This document shows positions 8,903 to 17,862 of a stretch of DNA of 34,983 nt, in pieces. The notes beneath the pieces were generated by a model, which saw only the letters and a list, made by a program, of their open reading frames with translations, had not been told where the DNA came from and made no database searches. This DNA is from Bacillota bacterium. GTDB lineage: Bacteria; Bacillota; Clostridia; Lachnospirales; CAG-274. The translations under genes and the position numbers were made by a program. Numbering within the stretch: position 1 is the first letter of the stretch; each line of letters begins with the position of its first letter. The DNA lies in contig JAFUAF010000007.1 of NCBI GenBank assembly GCA_017460805.1, positions 1 through 34,983 of the forward strand, in the 5' to 3' direction.

Positions 8903-9690
8903 TGAAAAAACTCCTGCGCAGACTTTATCTGCTTATTGTGATGATATTTTTCTATCTGCCTATTTTGTACACGGTGATATTCTCGTTTAACAGCAGCAAG
9001 TCGTTAAGCGTGTTTTCGGGCTTTTCGCTGCAATGGTATCAGAAAATGTACCATAATAAGGATATGATGAATTCTATTTTCTATACTATTGCAATAGCTG
9101 TGCTTGCAACGATAATTTCTACCATAGCGGGAACAATAACGGCTATCGGCCTGTCAAAAAGCAACCGTGTTTTAAAAGGCGTGGTGCAGCAGATGAACGA
9201 TATGCCCGTTATGAACCCCGATATCGTAACGGCGATAGGGCTTTTAATGTTTTTCAGTACGCTTGTGATAAAAAAGGGTTTTATGACCCTGCTTCTGGCA
9301 CACGTTATGTTCTGTATACCCTATGTGATACTGAGCATTATGCCAAAGCTCCGCTCCCTTGACCCGAATCTGCTCGATGCGGCGCTCGATCTTGGCTGTA
9401 CGCCTATGCAGGCGCTTATAAAAGTTATTGTGCCGCAGATAACCTCGGGTATAATCTCGGGCGCGCTGATAGCCTTTACAATGAGTTTTGACGACTTTGT
9501 TATCAGCTACTTTGTAACGGGCAACGGCATCAACAACATATCCATCATGGTATATACCATGTCAAAAAGGATAAATCCGTCGATAAATGCGCTTTCAACG
9601 GTAATAATCGGCATTATAACGATAGGTCTTATCGTGGTAAATGTCGTACCCGCCATTGTCGACAGGGCAAAAAAGAAAAAATCAATTTAA
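8899..9690 (+). CDS. potC: Spermidine/putrescine ABC transporter permease PotC
   Basis: Second permease of the polyamine importer: 263 residues, about six membrane segments, and an EAA-type loop DAALDLGCTPMQALIKVIVP. FYLPILYTVIFSFNSSKS near the N-terminus is typical of PotC. A GTG at 8899 and an ATG at 8902 are adjacent in-frame starts served by GGAAGGGGG upstream, so either is possible. It lies 20 bp before potD. Confidence 0.93.
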   Translation: MMKKLLRRLYLLIVMIFFYLPILYTVIFSFNSSKSLSVFSGFSLQWYQKMYHNKDMMNSIFYTIAIAVLATIISTIAGTITAIGLSKSNRVLKGVVQQMNDMPVMNPDIVTAIGLLMFFSTLVIKKGFMTLLLAHVMFCIPYVILSIMPKLRSLDPNLLDAALDLGCTPMQALIKVIVPQITSGIISGALIAFTMSFDDFVISYFVTGNGINNISIMVYTMSKRINPSINALSTVIIGIITIGLIVVNVVPAIVDRAKKKKSI

Positions 9691-9710
9691 TAATGAAAGG
9701 AAACACAAAA

Positions 9711-10814
9711 ATGAAAAAACTTTTATCACTTGTGCTTGCGGCTGCAATGGCGTTAAGCATGGGCGCTTGTTCCTCTTCGGGCGGCTCGGCCGCATCCCCT
9801 GCGGCTTCGGGAGATGCTGTTGAAAAATACGGCTCGGACACACTTAAATTCTATAACTGGGGCGAATATATCGGCGAGGAGGTCATAAGCAATTTTGAGC
9901 AGGAATTCGGCGTAAAGGTAGTAAGCGAATACTTCGATTCCAACGAAATGATGTATACAAAGCTTCTTGCGGGCGACAGCTATGATGTTCTGGTGCCTTC
10001 GGACTATATGATAGAACGCCTTATGAAAGAGGACAGACTGCAGAAGCTGGACAAGAGCCTTATCCCCAATCTTGAAAACCTTTGCGATGGTGTAAAGAAT
10101 CTTGACTACGACCCCGATAACAGCTATTCCGTGCCTTATTTCTGGGGCAATGTCGGTCTTGTTTACAATAAGACGGTCGTAGATCCCGCAGAAATAGAGG
10201 AAAAGGGTTATGAGATACTTCGCGATACAAAGTACAAGGGTCGAATATATATCTATGACTCCGAAAGAGATGCGTTTATGACGGCTTTCAAGGCTCTCGG
10301 CTATTCCATGAACGCCGAAAATGAGGACGAGATAAACGAGGCTTATGAGTGGCTCAAATCTATCAACGACACTATGGAGCCCGCTTACGTTACCGATGAA
10401 GTCATTGATTCTATGGCTAACGGCAACAAGGATATTGCCGTTGTTTACAGCGGCGATGCTGCTTATATCCTTGAAGAAAACGAGGATATGGGTTTCTGTA
10501 TGCCGAAAGAGGGCACAAACCTCTGGTCGGATGCTATGGTCATTCCCGCCAATGCACAAAATCCCAAGCTTGCACATGAATTTATAAACTATATCCTTTC
10601 TTATGACCCGTCCTACGACAACAGTGTTACGGTAGGCTACGCTTCATCAAATAAGGATGTGCTTGCAGACCTCAGCGCCGAGGACGGCGAATTCTACGGC
10701 AACGAGGCATATCTCCCCCGCGAAAACTACGAAAAGGACGAGATATTCCACGACAACGAGACCCTTAAAAAGAAACTTTCCGAACTTTGGATAAAGGTAA
10801 AAGCCGCAAAATAA
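9711..10814 (+). CDS. potD: Spermidine/putrescine-binding lipoprotein PotD
   Basis: Extracellular substrate-binding lipoprotein that delivers polyamines to PotBC. The N-terminus is basic and hydrophobic, ending in a lipobox SMGAC followed by a Ser/Gly/Ala linker. LKFYNWGEYIGEEVISNFEQ and the VPSDYMIERL region are typical of PotD/PotF. An in-frame ATG at 9693 exists, but it would place the AAAGGA ribosome site inside the coding region, so the ATG at 9711 is chosen (367 residues). It is the last gene of the operon and is followed at once by a terminator. Confidence 0.93.
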   Translation: MKKLLSLVLAAAMALSMGACSSSGGSAASPAASGDAVEKYGSDTLKFYNWGEYIGEEVISNFEQEFGVKVVSEYFDSNEMMYTKLLAGDSYDVLVPSDYMIERLMKEDRLQKLDKSLIPNLENLCDGVKNLDYDPDNSYSVPYFWGNVGLVYNKTVVDPAEIEEKGYEILRDTKYKGRIYIYDSERDAFMTAFKALGYSMNAENEDEINEAYEWLKSINDTMEPAYVTDEVIDSMANGNKDIAVVYSGDAAYILEENEDMGFCMPKEGTNLWSDAMVIPANAQNPKLAHEFINYILSYDPSYDNSVTVGYASSNKDVLADLSAEDGEFYGNEAYLPRENYEKDEIFHDNETLKKKLSELWIKVKAAK

Positions 10815-10819
10815 TATAA

Positions 10820-10858
10820 AAACGCTGCCCGTATAAAAATGCGGCGGCGTTTTTTTTG
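10820..10858 (+). terminator. Rho-independent terminator of potABCD
   Basis: AACGCTGCC pairs with GGCGGCGTT (one G-U pair), followed by a run of T, 6-45 bp after the potD stop. Confidence 0.85.
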
Positions 10859-10891
10859 TTGAAAGATAATCTAACGATTTCGTGAGATCGG

Positions 10892-10920
10892 TTGACTTTT
10901 TTGCACTTTTGGGCTATAAT
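10892..10920 (+). promoter_or_regulatory. Promoter of the restriction-modification operon
   Basis: TTGACT (10892-10897), a 17-bp spacer and a perfect TATAAT (10915-10920). An imperfect dyad AACGAT / ATCGGTT just upstream and overlapping the -35 could be an operator for the HTH domain of the methyltransferase; that is inference. Confidence 0.75.
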
Positions 10921-10966
10921 TATCATAACCCATTGATGTATCACAGAATACAGGAAGGAATGAAAC

Positions 10967-12190
10967 ATGGTGGCAGTAAGCTACAATAATCTCTGGAAAT
11001 TACTTATCGACAAAGGAATGAACAAGACCGAATTGAAAGAAGCATCGGGTATCAGCTTCAATGTTATGGCTCGTATGGGGAAGAATGAAACGGTTTCTCT
11101 TGAAAGCCTTGAAAAGATATGTATGGTGCTGAACTGCAATATCGGCGATATTATGGATATTACGACCCAATCGGAAACAAGAACATTCTCGACCATTGAG
11201 CTTTTCGCAGGCGCAGGCGGCCTTGCTCTTGGTGTGGAGAAAGCAGGATTTCGTACCATTGGACTTGTGGAAGTGGACAAGGATGCATCCGATACGCTTC
11301 GCAGGAACAGACCCGAATGGCGTGTCATCAACGATGATATTGCCAATATCTCCTGCCTTGATCTGCAAGAATACTTCGGTTTGAAAAAAGGAGAACTCGA
11401 TCTGCTTTCGGGCGGCGCACCTTGTCAGAGCTTTTCATATGCAGGCAAAAGGCTCGGTCTTGAAGATGCCCGAGGAACGCTGTTCTATCACTATGCAAAA
11501 TTCTTGGAACAGCTCCAGCCTAAGATGTTTCTTTTTGAGAACGTCCGTGGTCTGCTGACCCACGATAAGGGAAGAACATACAAGACTATTACAGACATTT
11601 TTGAAAGCACAGGTTACACCATTCAGAAGAAAGTGCTGAATGCGTGGGACTACGGTGTTGCCCAGAAGCGTGAACGACTTATCACTATCGGTATCAGAAA
11701 CGATCTTACAAATCAGATCAAGTTCACTTTCCCCACACCACATGAATACAAGCCCGTTCTGCGTGATGTACTGCTTGACTGCCCGAAGAGTGAGGGTACA
11801 CCATATTCGGAATACAAGCGCAAGATATTCGAGCTTGTTCCTCCGGGCGGATATTGGAGAGATATTCCCGAGGATATAGCAAAAGAGTATATGAAAAGCT
11901 GCTGGTACATGGAGGGCGGCAGAACGGGTATTCTCCGCAGACTCAGCCTTGACGAGCCTTCGCTCACGGTGCTGACATCTCCGAGCCAAAAGCAGACAGA
12001 TCGCTGTCACCCGCTTGAATCACGTCCGTTTACTATCCGTGAAAACGCCCGTTGTCAAAGCTTCCCCGATGAATGGCAGTTCTGCGGAAGTATCGGCTCA
12101 CAGTATAAGCAGGTCGGTAATGCTGTTCCCGTAAACCTTGCTTATGATATTGCAAAACAGATAAAGACAGCGTTGGAGGGATTATCATAA
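10967..12190 (+). CDS. HTH-fused DNA (cytosine-5) methyltransferase
   Basis: The protective methylase of a type II system. Residues about 5-65 form an Xre-like helix-turn-helix. The rest is a C5 methyltransferase with motif I ELFAGAGG (78-85), motif IV GGAPCQ (149-154) with catalytic C153, ENV (191-193), QKRER (233-237) and a C-terminal GNAVP. HTH domains fused to such methylases are known in some systems to repress their own promoter. A good ribosome site AGGAAGGA (10952-10959) supports the ATG. The stop overlaps the nuclease start by one base. The partner nuclease suggests the recognition site GGNCC. Isoleucine is mostly ATC/ATT here, unlike neighbours such as trkA that prefer ATA, which suggests horizontal acquisition. 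Confidence 0.92.
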   Translation: MVAVSYNNLWKLLIDKGMNKTELKEASGISFNVMARMGKNETVSLESLEKICMVLNCNIGDIMDITTQSETRTFSTIELFAGAGGLALGVEKAGFRTIGLVEVDKDASDTLRRNRPEWRVINDDIANISCLDLQEYFGLKKGELDLLSGGAPCQSFSYAGKRLGLEDARGTLFYHYAKFLEQLQPKMFLFENVRGLLTHDKGRTYKTITDIFESTGYTIQKKVLNAWDYGVAQKRERLITIGIRNDLTNQIKFTFPTPHEYKPVLRDVLLDCPKSEGTPYSEYKRKIFELVPPGGYWRDIPEDIAKEYMKSCWYMEGGRTGILRRLSLDEPSLTVLTSPSQKQTDRCHPLESRPFTIRENARCQSFPDEWQFCGSIGSQYKQVGNAVPVNLAYDIAKQIKTALEGLS

Positions 12191-12999
12191 TGTGGACTCT
12201 CAGTTTCATCAGTGAAGAAGATTTTACAAAGCACGTTAAAGCTACTATTGAAAAGTATGGTGAAAAGCTCGAATCATTTGATTTAAAGCGCTTTAATAAG
12301 AATATCGTTGACCCTATCAAGCTGATTTTTGATAAGACTGTATATCAAGCTTCATGGGAGGAGATCGTCAGCAACGAGATCTTCCGTCAGCGTGACAAGT
12401 CCAATAACAATGATATAGGCTACTTTCATCAGAGAATTTTCAACTATATCGACAAATGCCATGTTCCCGACAACGGCAAAGAGGGCGGCTGGGACGTTAT
12501 CTTTGAAAAACCGGATGGTATTGCCCTGCCCGACGGCAGTGTAGTGCATACCGTTTATGTTGAGATGAAGAATAAGCACAACACTATGAACTCTGCGTCG
12601 GCAGGAAAGACATTCATCAAGATGCAAAATCAGCTCCTCAACGATGATGACTGTGCCTGCTTTCTCGTTGAAGCTATTGCCCAGAAGTCACAGAATATCA
12701 AATGGGAGACCACCGTTGATAAGAAAAAGGTTGGTCACAAGCTGATACGCCGTGTGAGCCTTGACCGGTTCTATGCTCTTGTAACAGGTCAGGAGGACGC
12801 TTTCTATCAGATGTGTATGGTTCTGCCGTCTATCATTCAGAAGGCTGTGGACGAACTTGAAGGCGCTATCGTTCCGCACGATACGGTCATTGAAGAACTG
12901 AAAGAGCTTGCCAAGAAGCAGAATATTGATGATGAGAATCTCGCTGCGGCTATGGCGGTGTATATGCTTGGATTTGGTAGTTATAATGGATTTACATAA
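12190..12999 (+). CDS. Eco47II-family type II restriction endonuclease
   Basis: A 269-residue protein that I recognise as the Eco47II/Sau96I-type family, whose studied members cut GGNCC. The likely PD-(D/E)xK catalytic residues are D102 (GGWDVIFEKPDG) and E125-x-K127 (VYVEMKNKHNTMN); KHNTMNS and TFIKMQNQLL are family-like. It is translationally coupled to the methylase at 10967-12190. Both share the same atypical codon use, so the pair is one acquired cassette. The specificity is inferred from the family only. Confidence 0.88.
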   Translation: MWTLSFISEEDFTKHVKATIEKYGEKLESFDLKRFNKNIVDPIKLIFDKTVYQASWEEIVSNEIFRQRDKSNNNDIGYFHQRIFNYIDKCHVPDNGKEGGWDVIFEKPDGIALPDGSVVHTVYVEMKNKHNTMNSASAGKTFIKMQNQLLNDDDCACFLVEAIAQKSQNIKWETTVDKKKVGHKLIRRVSLDRFYALVTGQEDAFYQMCMVLPSIIQKAVDELEGAIVPHDTVIEELKELAKKQNIDDENLAAAMAVYMLGFGSYNGFT

Positions 13000-13088
13000 T
13001 TATTGTTGAATATAACGAACCTTTGTATAAAGGTGAAAACTGTAAATTAATAATTTATTCATAAAAAATTCACAAATTTATTTTTTAA

Positions 13089-13136
13089 CAAGCCGAAATT
13101 TTAGGAATTTACATACTTGAATTTCGGCTTTTTTAA
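13089..13136 (+). terminator. Rho-independent terminator downstream of the nuclease
   Basis: AAGCCGAAATT (13090-13100) pairs with AATTTCGGCTT (13120-13130), followed by T residues. It lies 90 bp after the nuclease. The AT-rich 13000-13207 gap holds nothing else recognisable. Confidence 0.75.
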
Positions 13137-13207
13137 TGCTAAAATATTTAATTGTAATTAAGAAAAATTGTTGAATAAGCGAAAAATACGCTGTGAAAGG
13201 AAATTTT

Positions 13208-14650
13208 ATGAAGAAGAATTTATTACTTAAGCTTACTTCGCTCGGTCTTGCGGCTGTTATGGCTGTCGGTATGACGGCTTGCGGCAAACAGGCTGAAGAA
13301 GAGGTGGTTGAGGACAACAAACCGGAAAAGATAACTATGACATTTGATACCTGTATGACATTTGAAAACGGTGTGCAGGATGTACTTGACAAGTACAAGG
13401 AAATGACGGGCATCACGCTTGAACTGGACAAGCCCGACCATGACAAGTACTACGAGAAAGTAACACTTGCGTTTGCTTCGGGAAATGCGTCGGACGTAAT
13501 TGAAATGGGTTCCGCTTACTATCCGCAGAATGCTTCGGAGAAAAATCTCTGGGATATGACAGCGGCTTGGGAGAAGTCCGACCTTGCGGCAAGCGGTATA
13601 GTTAATGCGGATTATGTCGAGGGTCTTAAGATAGACGGCAAGCTTTACGGTTTCCCGACTGTTGCGGGCAACGGTACTGTCACATACGTAAGACAGGATT
13701 GGCTTGACGAGGCGGGTCTTGAAATGCCGAGTGATTATGCGGGCTTTATTGATATGCTCCGCGCGTTCAAGCAGAGAGGCAATGATATCATACCCATTAC
13801 GGCTGCGGGTGTGCTTAACGGTGATGCGCCTTATGATATTTTTATGAGAGAATTCTATCAGGATGCAACTCCCGATTTCTATCAGCGTGAGGACGGCACA
13901 TGGGTGGATGGTTTCTCCGAGGATGCTATGAAAGCGGCTATGCAGCGTTTCCAGGATGCGTACAAGGAGGGTCTTATCGATCCCGATGTTGTAACAAACG
14001 ATACCAAGTCATGCCGCGAAAAGTTCAAAAACAACCTTGTAGGTGCGTTCAACTACTGGGCAGGCTCATGGTGTGCTAAGCTTGAGGACAGCGCTCCCGG
14101 CAGCAAGCTTGCGGCTATGCCCGCTATTGCCGAGGTAAAGGCTACGGGCGGTTACACGGGCAGAACTCCTCTTGCGATGGTAATAAATGCAAAGGCGGAA
14201 AATCCCGAGGGTATTTTTGAACATCTTATCCTCTTCTCACATGACGGCGGCGAGGGTCAGAAACTGTTTACATACGGCGTTGAGGGTGTACACTACACTG
14301 ACAACGGCGACGGCACTATAACGGCTATGCCTCAGCAGGCAGACCCCACAAAGACAGTTGAAAAGTCATTCTATGCTCCCGAGTACTCCATTACAACATG
14401 GAACGACCCGATGCAGCTTGACAGCCGTATCACGGATTCGCTTAATGTATATCTTCAGGCAAGAAGCATTGCGCCCGTTCCCCCTGCTTCAAAAGTGCTT
14501 ACCGAAAACCAGATGAAGATAGACGAGCTTAAAAACCGCGCTCTTGCAGATGCTCTCCACGGAAATAAAACTCCCGACGAGGCTATGGAAAAGTATGTCA
14601 GCGACTCCGCACAGTATGTGGAAGCTGTACTTGCAGATTTAAGCAAATAA
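13208..14650 (+). CDS. Extracellular solute-binding lipoprotein (family 1), orphan
   Basis: A 480-residue substrate-binding protein of the ABC sugar/oligosaccharide importer type. The N-terminus is a lipoprotein signal ending MTAC, followed by an acidic linker. Signatures include DVIEMGSAYYPQNASEKNLWDMT, a KIDGKLYGFP segment and YVRQDWLDEAGLEMP, which are common in the SBP_bac_1 group. An in-frame GTG at 13193 would absorb the AAAGGA ribosome site, so the ATG at 13208 is chosen. No permease or ATPase gene is adjacent and a terminator follows, so it is monocistronic and its partners must be elsewhere. The substrate cannot be told. Confidence 0.88.
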   Translation: MKKNLLLKLTSLGLAAVMAVGMTACGKQAEEEVVEDNKPEKITMTFDTCMTFENGVQDVLDKYKEMTGITLELDKPDHDKYYEKVTLAFASGNASDVIEMGSAYYPQNASEKNLWDMTAAWEKSDLAASGIVNADYVEGLKIDGKLYGFPTVAGNGTVTYVRQDWLDEAGLEMPSDYAGFIDMLRAFKQRGNDIIPITAAGVLNGDAPYDIFMREFYQDATPDFYQREDGTWVDGFSEDAMKAAMQRFQDAYKEGLIDPDVVTNDTKSCREKFKNNLVGAFNYWAGSWCAKLEDSAPGSKLAAMPAIAEVKATGGYTGRTPLAMVINAKAENPEGIFEHLILFSHDGGEGQKLFTYGVEGVHYTDNGDGTITAMPQQADPTKTVEKSFYAPEYSITTWNDPMQLDSRITDSLNVYLQARSIAPVPPASKVLTENQMKIDELKNRALADALHGNKTPDEAMEKYVSDSAQYVEAVLADLSK

Positions 14651-14656
14651 AAAATA

Positions 14657-14696
14657 AAGGAGTTGTCGCACTTTGGTGCTGTCAACTCCTTTTTTT
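14657..14696 (+). terminator. Rho-independent terminator of the solute-binding protein gene
   Basis: AAGGAGTTG pairs with CAACTCCTT across a 17-nt loop and is followed by seven T. Confidence 0.85.
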
Positions 14697-14721
14697 ATGA
14701 AGTAATTTTATAATTAAATAT

Positions 14722-14913
14722 GAATTTAACGGGGAGATAATGTAAGCGTGTGCGCAGTATAAAAAGCTGTCCCTTTAGGGAAAGTGGCGCCGCTCGCGGC
14801 GTCGAAAGGGTGCTTCCTGCGGGGTTTTTCCACCCTTCAGTCGCGCTTCGCGCGCCAGCTTCCCTAAAGGGACGCCTTTATAATGCAACCTCCAATTCCC
14901 CGTCAAATTCCAA
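14722..14913. repeat. MITE-like element A, copy 2 (inverted)
   Basis: This is nearly the reverse complement of 6103-6317: ends GAATTTAACGGGG (14722-14734) and CCCCGTCAAATTCCAA (14898-14913), with the same internal palindromes. It lacks the short extra segment seen in copy 1. Relative to the adjacent element B it is flipped compared with locus 1. Both long ORFs across it are spurious. The rest of the 14651-15050 gap holds a terminator and element B2. Confidence 0.75.
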
Positions 14914-15034
14914 GTGGCGCGCAAGCGCGTTGCGGGAAGTCGCACGGGAATCGCATTGCGCCTACGGCGCGCAGCTCCCAGTCCCGTGCTCCAGCGACGA
15001 TTTGCTTTTAGCAAATCGTCGTTAAATTCCAATT
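14912..15034 (+). repeat. Palindromic element B, copy 2
   Basis: Directly abuts A2 and shares its end bases. It retains GTGGCGCGCAAGCGCG, the GCACGGGA/TCCCGTGC arm and the terminal hairpin ending AAATTCCAATT. The small loop stem differs (GCGC-CTACG-GCGC) but still pairs. It lacks the TAGTTACTTATAA start of copies 1 and 3. It ends about 17 bp from the hypB stop. Confidence 0.75.
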
Positions 15035-15050
15035 TGTCGGCGGGGGTATT

Positions 15051-15716
15051 TTAATTCTTCCATTCTCTTACATTTTCCCTTATCCAATCGGCGAGTTTAT
15101 CCACACCCTCGCCCGATTTTGCGCATATCGGGATGACTTCTATGCCGGGGTGGCGCATCTCTATATTTTTCTTTGCCTTTTCGATATCAAAATCAAAGTA
15201 GGGTGCAACGTCTGTTTTATTTATTATAACCACATCCGCAACCTGAAACATAAGAGGGTATTTAAGCGGTTTATCGTCGCCCTCGGGGACGGAAAGTATC
15301 ATGGCGTTTTTGCTTGAGCCCGTGTCAAATTCGGCGGGGCAGACAAGGTTTCCGACATTTTCGAGCACAATAAGGTCGTAGTTTTTTGAATCAAAGCTGT
15401 CAAGACCCTGTGTCGTCATATCCGCATCGAGGTGGCACATACCGCCCGTGTGCAGCTGTATAGAGTCCGCACCTGCCGCCTTTATCCTCTCCGCATCCAC
15501 ATCGGAGTCGATATCGGCCTCCATTACGCCTATCTTCATCTCGTCCTTTAAAAGTCCGATAAGGCGGGTCAGGGTAGTGGTCTTGCCCGAGCCGGGTGCG
15601 CTCATCAGATTTAAAAGGAAAGTCTTTTCCTCTTTCAGTCTTTTTCTGGTGTTGGCGGCCAAAACATTGTTGTCGTCCAGTACATTTGCTTTAAGATCTA
15701 CTATTTTAAAACTCAT
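15051..15716 (-). CDS. hypB: Hydrogenase nickel incorporation GTPase HypB
   Basis: HypB is the SIMIBI GTPase that helps HypA insert nickel into [NiFe] hydrogenases. The 221-residue protein has the P-loop SAPGSGKTT (39-47), EADIDSDVDAERI, the metal-site segment LHTGGMCHLDA and a NKTD G4 motif (VVIINKTDVAPY). The N-terminus lacks the His-rich nickel-storage stretch of some homologues. The start overlaps the hypA stop by 4 nt. The likely client is the Ech hydrogenase encoded 2 kb away on the other strand. Confidence 0.95.
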   Translation of the reverse strand: MSFKIVDLKANVLDDNNVLAANTRKRLKEEKTFLLNLMSAPGSGKTTTLTRLIGLLKDEMKIGVMEADIDSDVDAERIKAAGADSIQLHTGGMCHLDADMTTQGLDSFDSKNYDLIVLENVGNLVCPAEFDTGSSKNAMILSVPEGDDKPLKYPLMFQVADVVIINKTDVAPYFDFDIEKAKKNIEMRHPGIEVIPICAKSGEGVDKLADWIRENVREWKN

Positions 15717-16066
15717 TCTTCACATTCTCCTTTGACTTTTGTCAGCAGAAATTCTCTGCCTTTTATAATTTTGCAGTCTCCGCTTTTGCAGGCGGGACAA
15801 AGATAGTCGTGTTCCGCATCGGGCGTATACTCCGTTTTGCAGGTATTGCAAAGCGCCGTAACGGGTATGATGCCGATAACAAGTTCGGCTTCGGACAGTA
15901 TGGTGTTTTTGGCGGCCGTTTTAAAATATTTCTGCATATAAAACGGCACTATGCCTGTCATTTGGCCGATGTCTGCGTGTATGGCGGTCACTTTGGCCAT
16001 GCCCTCGCTTTTTGCTGTTTTTGCGGCAAGATCGCACAGTCTTGCAACATAACTCATTTCGTGCAT
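15713..16066 (-). CDS. hypA: Hydrogenase nickel metallochaperone HypA
   Basis: HypA delivers nickel with HypB. The ATG at 16066 gives MHEMSYVARLC, so His2, the family's nickel ligand, sits where expected. A GTG two codons upstream lies too close to the GGAGG ribosome site, so it is rejected. The zinc site is two CxxC pairs in CNTCKTEY...LCPACKSGDC. Length is 117 residues, normal for the family. It is the first gene of a two-gene hypAB operon. Confidence 0.95.
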   Translation of the reverse strand: MHEMSYVARLCDLAAKTAKSEGMAKVTAIHADIGQMTGIVPFYMQKYFKTAAKNTILSEAELVIGIIPVTALCNTCKTEYTPDAEHDYLCPACKSGDCKIIKGREFLLTKVKGECEE

Positions 16067-16087
16067 ATCCACACCTCCGTTAAGTAT

Positions 16088-16116
16088 AAATTACCACAAA
16101 AAAATGTATTTGTCAA
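16088..16116 (-). promoter_or_regulatory. Promoter of hypAB
   Basis: On the minus strand: TTGACA (16116-16111), a 17-bp spacer and TAATTT (16093-16088). This implies a very short 5' leader of about 15 nt before the hypA ATG. Confidence 0.6.
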
Positions 16117-16221
16117 AGTGTTTTGATAATGCGTTCCGTGCGCATCGGACAGGTCATCATAAACTAAATTATTGTTACAAAAAAAGAGCAAAAATACGAC
16201 GAATATTGTAAAATATAGCTG

Positions 16222-16253
16222 TTGACTTGAAACCGTAATTGTGATAGTATAGT
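16222..16253 (+). promoter_or_regulatory. Possible promoter of the BY-kinase gene
   Basis: TTGACT (16222-16227) is followed by GTGATAGTATAGT. No -10 hexamer sits at exactly 17 bp: AGTATA (16246-16251) gives 18 and TATAGT (16248-16253) gives 20. Confidence 0.4.
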
Positions 16254-16301
16254 TGTTGTATGTTTACAGATAATATATATTAGAAGATACAAGGGGTTAA
16301 T

Positions 16302-17855
16302 ATGAACGAGAAAGTAGAAAGAAGAGATTATGAAATAGATTTGCTGGAACTGCTGAAAGTGCTTTTGGAGCATATCGGCATCATAATTGCGGTAACGGTT
16401 TTTGCGGGCCTTGTCGCACTGTGTTTTGCGGAGTTTTATATGCCCGTAAAGTACGAGTCCTATGCGACCATGTATGTTAAAAACGCAAATGATGCGACAA
16501 GTCCTCAGGAGGATGCGGCAAAGGTTGCTTATGCCGACCTCACTGCTTCAAAGTCGCTTGCGGGTACTTATGTTGTGGCGCTTAAAAGTAAATGGGTGAT
16601 AAACGAGACCATTTCGGCGCTGACACAAAAGTATGAAAGAAGCGGCAAGCTTGAAGAGCGTGCTAAATATCTCGATCCCGACAGGATAAACAAAATGTAC
16701 TCACTTTCTACCGTTGACGATACGGAAGTGCTTAAAATAACGGCAAGGACTACAGACCCCGAGGTTGCTGCCGATGTGTGCAACACCATTGCGGAAATAG
16801 CACCCGAGTTTCTTATAAGAGTAGTCGGTGCGGGTTCGGTAGAGGTTATCGACAAGGCAGTCATAGAACTTGAACCCGTTGAGCCGAATGTGAAGAGGGT
16901 CACGGTGCTGGGCGCTATGATGGGCTTTATGGCGGTGGCAGGCGTGCTTATAATACTTTATCTTGCGGATAATTCGGTAAAGAGCACGGATCAGCTTTCC
17001 AAAAAGTTTGAAAAGGCCATTATCGGCGAAGTATTCAACTTCTCACAGGAGAAGGGCGAAAAGAAGAAAAAACAGAAAAAGGGCGAGCACAGAGATATAT
17101 CGCCCGATAACCTTATAAATGACAATACGGTATTTACCCTTTCCGAAAGCTACAAGACAATGCGTACAAACGCAGTATTTGCCCTTTCGCCTTTTGACAA
17201 TAAGGTGTTTGCGGTAACAAGTGCAAATGCCTCGGAGGGTAAGTCTACCACAACGGCGAACCTTGCAATAGCTTTTGCGCAGACAGAAAACAATGTGCTG
17301 CTTATAGATGCCGATATGAGAAAGCCCACCCAGCACAAGCTGTTTGAAAAGAACAACAAAGCGGGTCTTTCCACTGCAATAAGCAAGATGAACAAGCTTG
17401 ATGACTGTATCTGCCATAATGTAAGAAAAGGGCTTGACCTTATGCCTGCAGGCCCCATACCGCCAAACCCGTCGGAACTTCTTGCATCGCAGAATTTTCA
17501 GAAAATAATCGAAGAGCTCAGCGGCAAGTATGATTATATTATAATCGACTCTCCGCCCGTAAACGTGGTAAGTGACGTGCTTGTAATGCACAACTCCATT
17601 GTGGGTACGATGTTTGTAACAAAATATGCAGACACGACCTATGATGCGATAGAGGCCGCATTAAAGAAGATAGAACTGGCCGAAATAAAAATGCTCGGTT
17701 TTATCCTTAATGATATTTCAAAGCCCCATGCAGGCAAGTACTACAGCTATAAAAAATACGGCTATAAGTACGGTTACGGCTATGGCTACGGTTACAGCTA
17801 CGGCGAAAAGCCGCAAACCGAAACCGAAAGCAAATCGGGTAAGAAGAAGGCATAA
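16302..17855 (+). CDS. Polysaccharide co-polymerase / tyrosine autokinase (Wzz-BY-kinase fusion)
   Basis: Membrane protein controlling polymer length and export in exopolysaccharide synthesis. The Wzz part has TM segments at about 25-46 and 200-222 with an extracytoplasmic region between. The kinase part has Walker A ASEGKST (310-316), Walker A' LLIDADMRKP (333-342) and Walker B YIIIDSPP (412-419). The C-terminus carries a tyrosine cluster, 11 Tyr between residues 480 and 500 in a Tyr-Gly-rich run, the usual autophosphorylation tail. Many Firmicutes split this into two proteins; here it is one 517-residue chain, as in Gram-negative Wzc. The gene stands alone between hypAB and ech. Confidence 0.92.
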   Translation: MNEKVERRDYEIDLLELLKVLLEHIGIIIAVTVFAGLVALCFAEFYMPVKYESYATMYVKNANDATSPQEDAAKVAYADLTASKSLAGTYVVALKSKWVINETISALTQKYERSGKLEERAKYLDPDRINKMYSLSTVDDTEVLKITARTTDPEVAADVCNTIAEIAPEFLIRVVGAGSVEVIDKAVIELEPVEPNVKRVTVLGAMMGFMAVAGVLIILYLADNSVKSTDQLSKKFEKAIIGEVFNFSQEKGEKKKKQKKGEHRDISPDNLINDNTVFTLSESYKTMRTNAVFALSPFDNKVFAVTSANASEGKSTTTANLAIAFAQTENNVLLIDADMRKPTQHKLFEKNNKAGLSTAISKMNKLDDCICHNVRKGLDLMPAGPIPPNPSELLASQNFQKIIEELSGKYDYIIIDSPPVNVVSDVLVMHNSIVGTMFVTKYADTTYDAIEAALKKIELAEIKMLGFILNDISKPHAGKYYSYKKYGYKYGYGYGYGYSYGEKPQTETESKSGKKKA

Positions 17856-17862
17856 ATATTTT

